A DNA stretch of 13,627 nucleotides, taken from positions 1 through 13,627 of the forward strand of contig CAZIGW010000177.1 of assembly GCA_964538565.1 (NCBI GenBank). Reading direction: 5' to 3'. The DNA comes from CAYVBN01 sp964538565. Its GTDB lineage: Bacteria; Pseudomonadota; Alphaproteobacteria; Rhizobiales; Xanthobacteraceae. The notes under the pieces were generated by a model. It made no database searches, was not told the origin of the DNA, and worked only from the letters and a program-made list of their open reading frames with translations. Below, piece by piece: positions 10,658 through 13,627 of the stretch. How positions within the stretch are numbered: position 1 is the stretch's first letter; every line of letters starts with the position of its first letter. A program made the translations under genes and the position numbers.

Positions 10658-13627
10658 GTGACGATCTCCGAAACCTGCATCCGCCGCCCGGTCCTCACGA
10701 CGCTCATCACCGCGTCGATCATCGTATTCGGCGCGTTCGCCTACCGGCTTCTGCCGGTGGCGGCGTTGCCCGCGGTCGACTTCCCGACCATTTCGATCAC
10801 CGCGACCCTGCCGGGCGCGAGCGCGGAGACGATGGCGGCCTCCGTCGCCGGGCCGATCGAGCGCCAGCTCTCGACCATTGCCGGCATCACCTCGATGACG
10901 TCCTCGTCGTCGCTCGGCATCACCTCGATCACCATCCAGTTCGACCTCGGCCGCGACATCGACGGCGCCGCGCTCGACGTGCAGACGGCGCTGTCCGTCG
11001 CGCAGCGCCGGCTCCCGGTCGAAATGACGACCCCGCCGAGCTTCCGCAAGGTGAACCCCGGCGACTTCCCGATCCTCGACATCAGCCTGATCTCGCCGAC
11101 CCTGCCGCTCTCGACGGTCGACGACTACGGCGAGATCACGCTCGCGCAGCAGATCTCGCAGATCCCGGGCGTCGCCCAGGTCCTTGTCTACGGTGCGCAG
11201 AAATTCGCCGTCCGGGTGCAGGTCGATCCGGTGGCCGCCGCGGCGCGCAACATCTCGCTCGTGGACATCCGCAACGTCGTCGCCAAGGCCAATTCCAACA
11301 CGCCGGTCGGCACGCTCTCGGGTCCGCAGCGCAGCATCACGCTGACGGCCTCGGGCGCGATCCCCAAGGCCGCAGACTACCGCAAGGTGGTCGTGGCCTA
11401 CCGCAACGGTGCGCCGGTCAAGCTCGACGAGATCGCGCGCGTGATCGACGGCGTCGAGAACGACAAGACCGCAAGCTGGTTCAACAACGAGCGCGCCATC
11501 GTCCTCGCCATCCAGCGCCAGCCGGATGCCAACACGGTCGAGGTGGTCGATGCCGTGAAGGCGAAGCTGCCGGCGTTCCGCGTTCAGGTCCCTGCCGCCA
11601 TCAAGATGGAGGTGCTGAACGACCGCTCCATCTCGATTCGCGACTCCGTCGCCGACGTGCAGGAGACGCTGGCCATCGCCATCACGCTGGTGATCCTGGT
11701 CATTTTCCTGTTCCTGCGCTCGGTGTCCGCCACCATCATCCCGGCGCTCGCGGTTCCGGTGTCGCTCATCGGCACCTGCGCGGCGATGTACGCCTTCGGG
11801 TTCTCCATCAACAACATGACGCTGCTGGCGCTGACGCTGTCGGTCGGCTTCGTGGTCGACGACGCCATCGTCATGCTCGAGAACATCGTGCGCCACATCG
11901 AAGGCGGCATGCGCCCGTTCGAGGCGGCCCTCAAGGGCTCGCGCGAAATCGGATTCACGATCATTTCGATCACGTTCTCGCTCATCGCCGTGTTCATCCC
12001 GGTGCTGCTGATGGGCGGCATGGTGGGACGCGTGTTCCGCGAGTTCGCCGTGAGCATCGCGACCGCCATCGTGGTGTCGGGCTTCGTCTCCCTGACGTTG
12101 ACGCCGATGCTATGCGCGCGGGTGCTGCGCACGCATCACGAGGGCGAGAAGCAGAACGTCGTGCTGCGGGCGTTCGAGGCGATGTTCCGCGGCTGGCTGC
12201 GCGCCTACGAATGGTCGCTCGACAAGGTGCTCAAGAACAAGGCGACCATGCTGGCGGTGACCGCCGCCACGCTCGCCGGCGCGGTGTGGCTCTACATCGT
12301 CATTCCCAAGGGCTTCTTCCCGGTCGAGGACACGGGATTCATTTCCGGTACGACCGAAGGGGCCTCCGACATCTCCTTCGATGCGATGACGGCCCTTCAG
12401 CGGCAGGTGGCCGAGCTCGTGCGCGCCGACAAGGCGGTGGAATACGTCAACTCGACGGTGGGGGCAGGCGGACCGAATCCGACGCTCAACTCCGGGCGCC
12501 TGTTCATCGCCCTCAAGCCGCGATCGGAACGGCGCGAGACGGTCACCGACGTCATCCAGCGGCTGCGGCGCGAGACGAACAGCGTTCCGGGCATGGCCGT
12601 GTATTTCCGCGCCGTGCAGAACATCAATATCGTCGGACGCATTTCCAAGAGCGAATTCCAGTACACGCTGCAGTCGAGCGACACCGATGCGCTCTACCGG
12701 CTGGCGCCCGAAATCACCGAAAAGATCGCGAAGATCCCCGGGCTGCGCGACGTCACCAGCGATCTCTACATCAAGAACCCGCAGATGCGGGTCGAGATCG
12801 ACCGCGAGCAGGCGGCGGTCTACGGCATCTCGATCGACCAGATCCGCCAGGAACTGTTCGACGCCTTCGGGTCGCGACAGGTGGCGACGATCTACACGCC
12901 GGCGAACGACTACCAGGTGATCCTGGAGAGCAAGCCCGAGTTCCAGGCCGATCCCTCGGGCCTGTCGAAGATCTACATCAAGACGAGCCTCAGCGGGCAA
13001 GCCAGCACGGTGGCGGGCGCGACCGGTGTGGCGCCGGGCGGCGGCATCACGGGCAACAACAATCCGACCGGTCCCTCGGTCCCGCTCTCGGCCGTGACGA
13101 GGCTCGTGCCGTCGGTCGGCCCGCTTCAGGTCAATCACCAGGGGCAGCAACCCTCGGTGACGATCTCGTTCAATCTCGCACCGAACTTCTCGCTCGGTCA
13201 GGCGGTCGACGCCATCAAGCAGATCGAGCGGGATTCCAATCTGCCGGCGACCATCACCACCGGGTTCGCCGGTTCCGCTCAGGTGTTCGAGGACTCGCTC
13301 AAAGGGCAGGGCATCCTGCTGCTGGCGGCGATCTTCGCCGCCTACGTGGTCCTCGGCATCCTGTACGAGAGCTTCATCCACCCGATCACGATCATCTCCG
13401 GACTGCCGTCCGCCGGCGTCGGTGCGCTGATCACGCTGCTGCTGGTGCGCATGGACCTTTCGGTGATCGCCATGATCGGCATCGTGATGCTGGTCGGCAT
13501 CGTCAAGAAGAACGCCATCATGATGATCGACTTCGCGATCGAGCGCCGGCGCGTCGGGCTGAGCGCCGAGGCGGCGATCCGCGAAGCCTGCCTGCTGCGC
13601 TTCCGCCCGATCATGATGACGACCTTC
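10658..13627 (+). CDS. RND efflux pump inner-membrane subunit (MdtB/MdtC-like), 3' end outside window
   Basis: At least 990 residues, open to the right edge; the family is about 1030-1050, so only the last 40-60 residues are missing. Starting at GTG 10658, the protein opens ISETCIRRPVLTTLITASII with the first membrane helix. Pore/porter domain text such as FPTISITATLPGASAETM follows. Membrane helix 4 holds GFVVDDAIVMLENI with the proton-relay pair Asp401-Asp402 (AcrB Asp407/Asp408), and helix 10 holds VGIVKKNAIMMIDF with Lys951 (AcrB Lys940), so the pump should be proton-driven and active. An unusual Gly/Asn/Thr-rich insert lies at about residues 780-806. The gene follows the adaptor by one base. 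No outer-membrane channel gene is in view; it may lie to the right or elsewhere. Large antisense open frames here are composition artefacts. Confidence 0.95.
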   Translation, partial: MTISETCIRRPVLTTLITASIIVFGAFAYRLLPVAALPAVDFPTISITATLPGASAETMAASVAGPIERQLSTIAGITSMTSSSSLGITSITIQFDLGRDIDGAALDVQTALSVAQRRLPVEMTTPPSFRKVNPGDFPILDISLISPTLPLSTVDDYGEITLAQQISQIPGVAQVLVYGAQKFAVRVQVDPVAAAARNISLVDIRNVVAKANSNTPVGTLSGPQRSITLTASGAIPKAADYRKVVVAYRNGAPVKLDEIARVIDGVENDKTASWFNNERAIVLAIQRQPDANTVEVVDAVKAKLPAFRVQVPAAIKMEVLNDRSISIRDSVADVQETLAIAITLVILVIFLFLRSVSATIIPALAVPVSLIGTCAAMYAFGFSINNMTLLALTLSVGFVVDDAIVMLENIVRHIEGGMRPFEAALKGSREIGFTIISITFSLIAVFIPVLLMGGMVGRVFREFAVSIATAIVVSGFVSLTLTPMLCARVLRTHHEGEKQNVVLRAFEAMFRGWLRAYEWSLDKVLKNKATMLAVTAATLAGAVWLYIVIPKGFFPVEDTGFISGTTEGASDISFDAMTALQRQVAELVRADKAVEYVNSTVGAGGPNPTLNSGRLFIALKPRSERRETVTDVIQRLRRETNSVPGMAVYFRAVQNINIVGRISKSEFQYTLQSSDTDALYRLAPEITEKIAKIPGLRDVTSDLYIKNPQMRVEIDREQAAVYGISIDQIRQELFDAFGSRQVATIYTPANDYQVILESKPEFQADPSGLSKIYIKTSLSGQASTVAGATGVAPGGGITGNNNPTGPSVPLSAVTRLVPSVGPLQVNHQGQQPSVTISFNLAPNFSLGQAVDAIKQIERDSNLPATITTGFAGSAQVFEDSLKGQGILLLAAIFAAYVVLGILYESFIHPITIISGLPSAGVGALITLLLVRMDLSVIAMIGIVMLVGIVKKNAIMMIDFAIERRRVGLSAEAAIREACLLRFRPIMMTTF

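Noticed and set aside
10586..13381. Two long - strand open frames (436 and 423 residues) opposite the RND pump
   Set aside because: The + strand encodes an intact pump with conserved helices; the antisense text is Arg/Asp/His-rich repeats without family character.

Overview
The window is a GC-rich (codon third positions mostly G/C) stretch of an alphaproteobacterial chromosome, most likely from the Hyphomicrobiales (Rhizobiales), around the Bradyrhizobiaceae/Xanthobacteraceae. Four things point there: an ExoR-type Sel1-repeat periplasmic protein, a short (574 aa) form of IlvD, a 4,5-dihydroxyphthalate-decarboxylase-like protein, and a Caulobacter-type RpoD promoter in front of prfC. This placement comes from protein character, not from a database search.

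Layout, left to right: the 3' part of valS (valyl-tRNA synthetase, +); a cytosolic protein of the 4,5-dihydroxyphthalate decarboxylase / substrate-binding-like family (+); a 286-bp gap with palindromes and a promoter; prfC (release factor 3, +) converging with and overlapping a 3-methyladenine DNA glycosylase gene (-); a 697-bp gene-free region with several strong inverted repeats; ilvD (+), whose end overlaps an exoR-like gene (+); xthA (exodeoxyribonuclease III, -) converging on exoR with a 9-bp gap; a 356-bp divergent control region rich in dyads and a 24-bp tandem repeat; then an RND efflux adaptor gene (+) and its inner-membrane pump gene (+), which runs off the right edge.

Most of the window is housekeeping: translation (valS, prfC), base-excision repair (the glycosylase makes abasic sites, which XthA incises), branched-chain amino acid synthesis (ilvD), envelope/exopolysaccharide control (exoR-like) and efflux (adaptor plus pump). 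I see no CRISPR array, no insertion sequence, no rRNA or tRNA, and no phage gene. The least explained DNA is in the two large gene-free regions. At 5411-5526 an A/T-richer island holds three hairpins; one of them shows GGAGGG in its loop, or an anti-Shine-Dalgarno CCCUCC if read on the - strand. At 9164-9519 there is a palindrome, a tandem repeat and several dyads between xthA and the efflux operon. Both ilvD and the efflux adaptor gene also have a purine-rich Shine-Dalgarno-like stretch separated from the start codon by a hairpin. These are hypotheses read from the sequence by eye; no folding or homology search was run.
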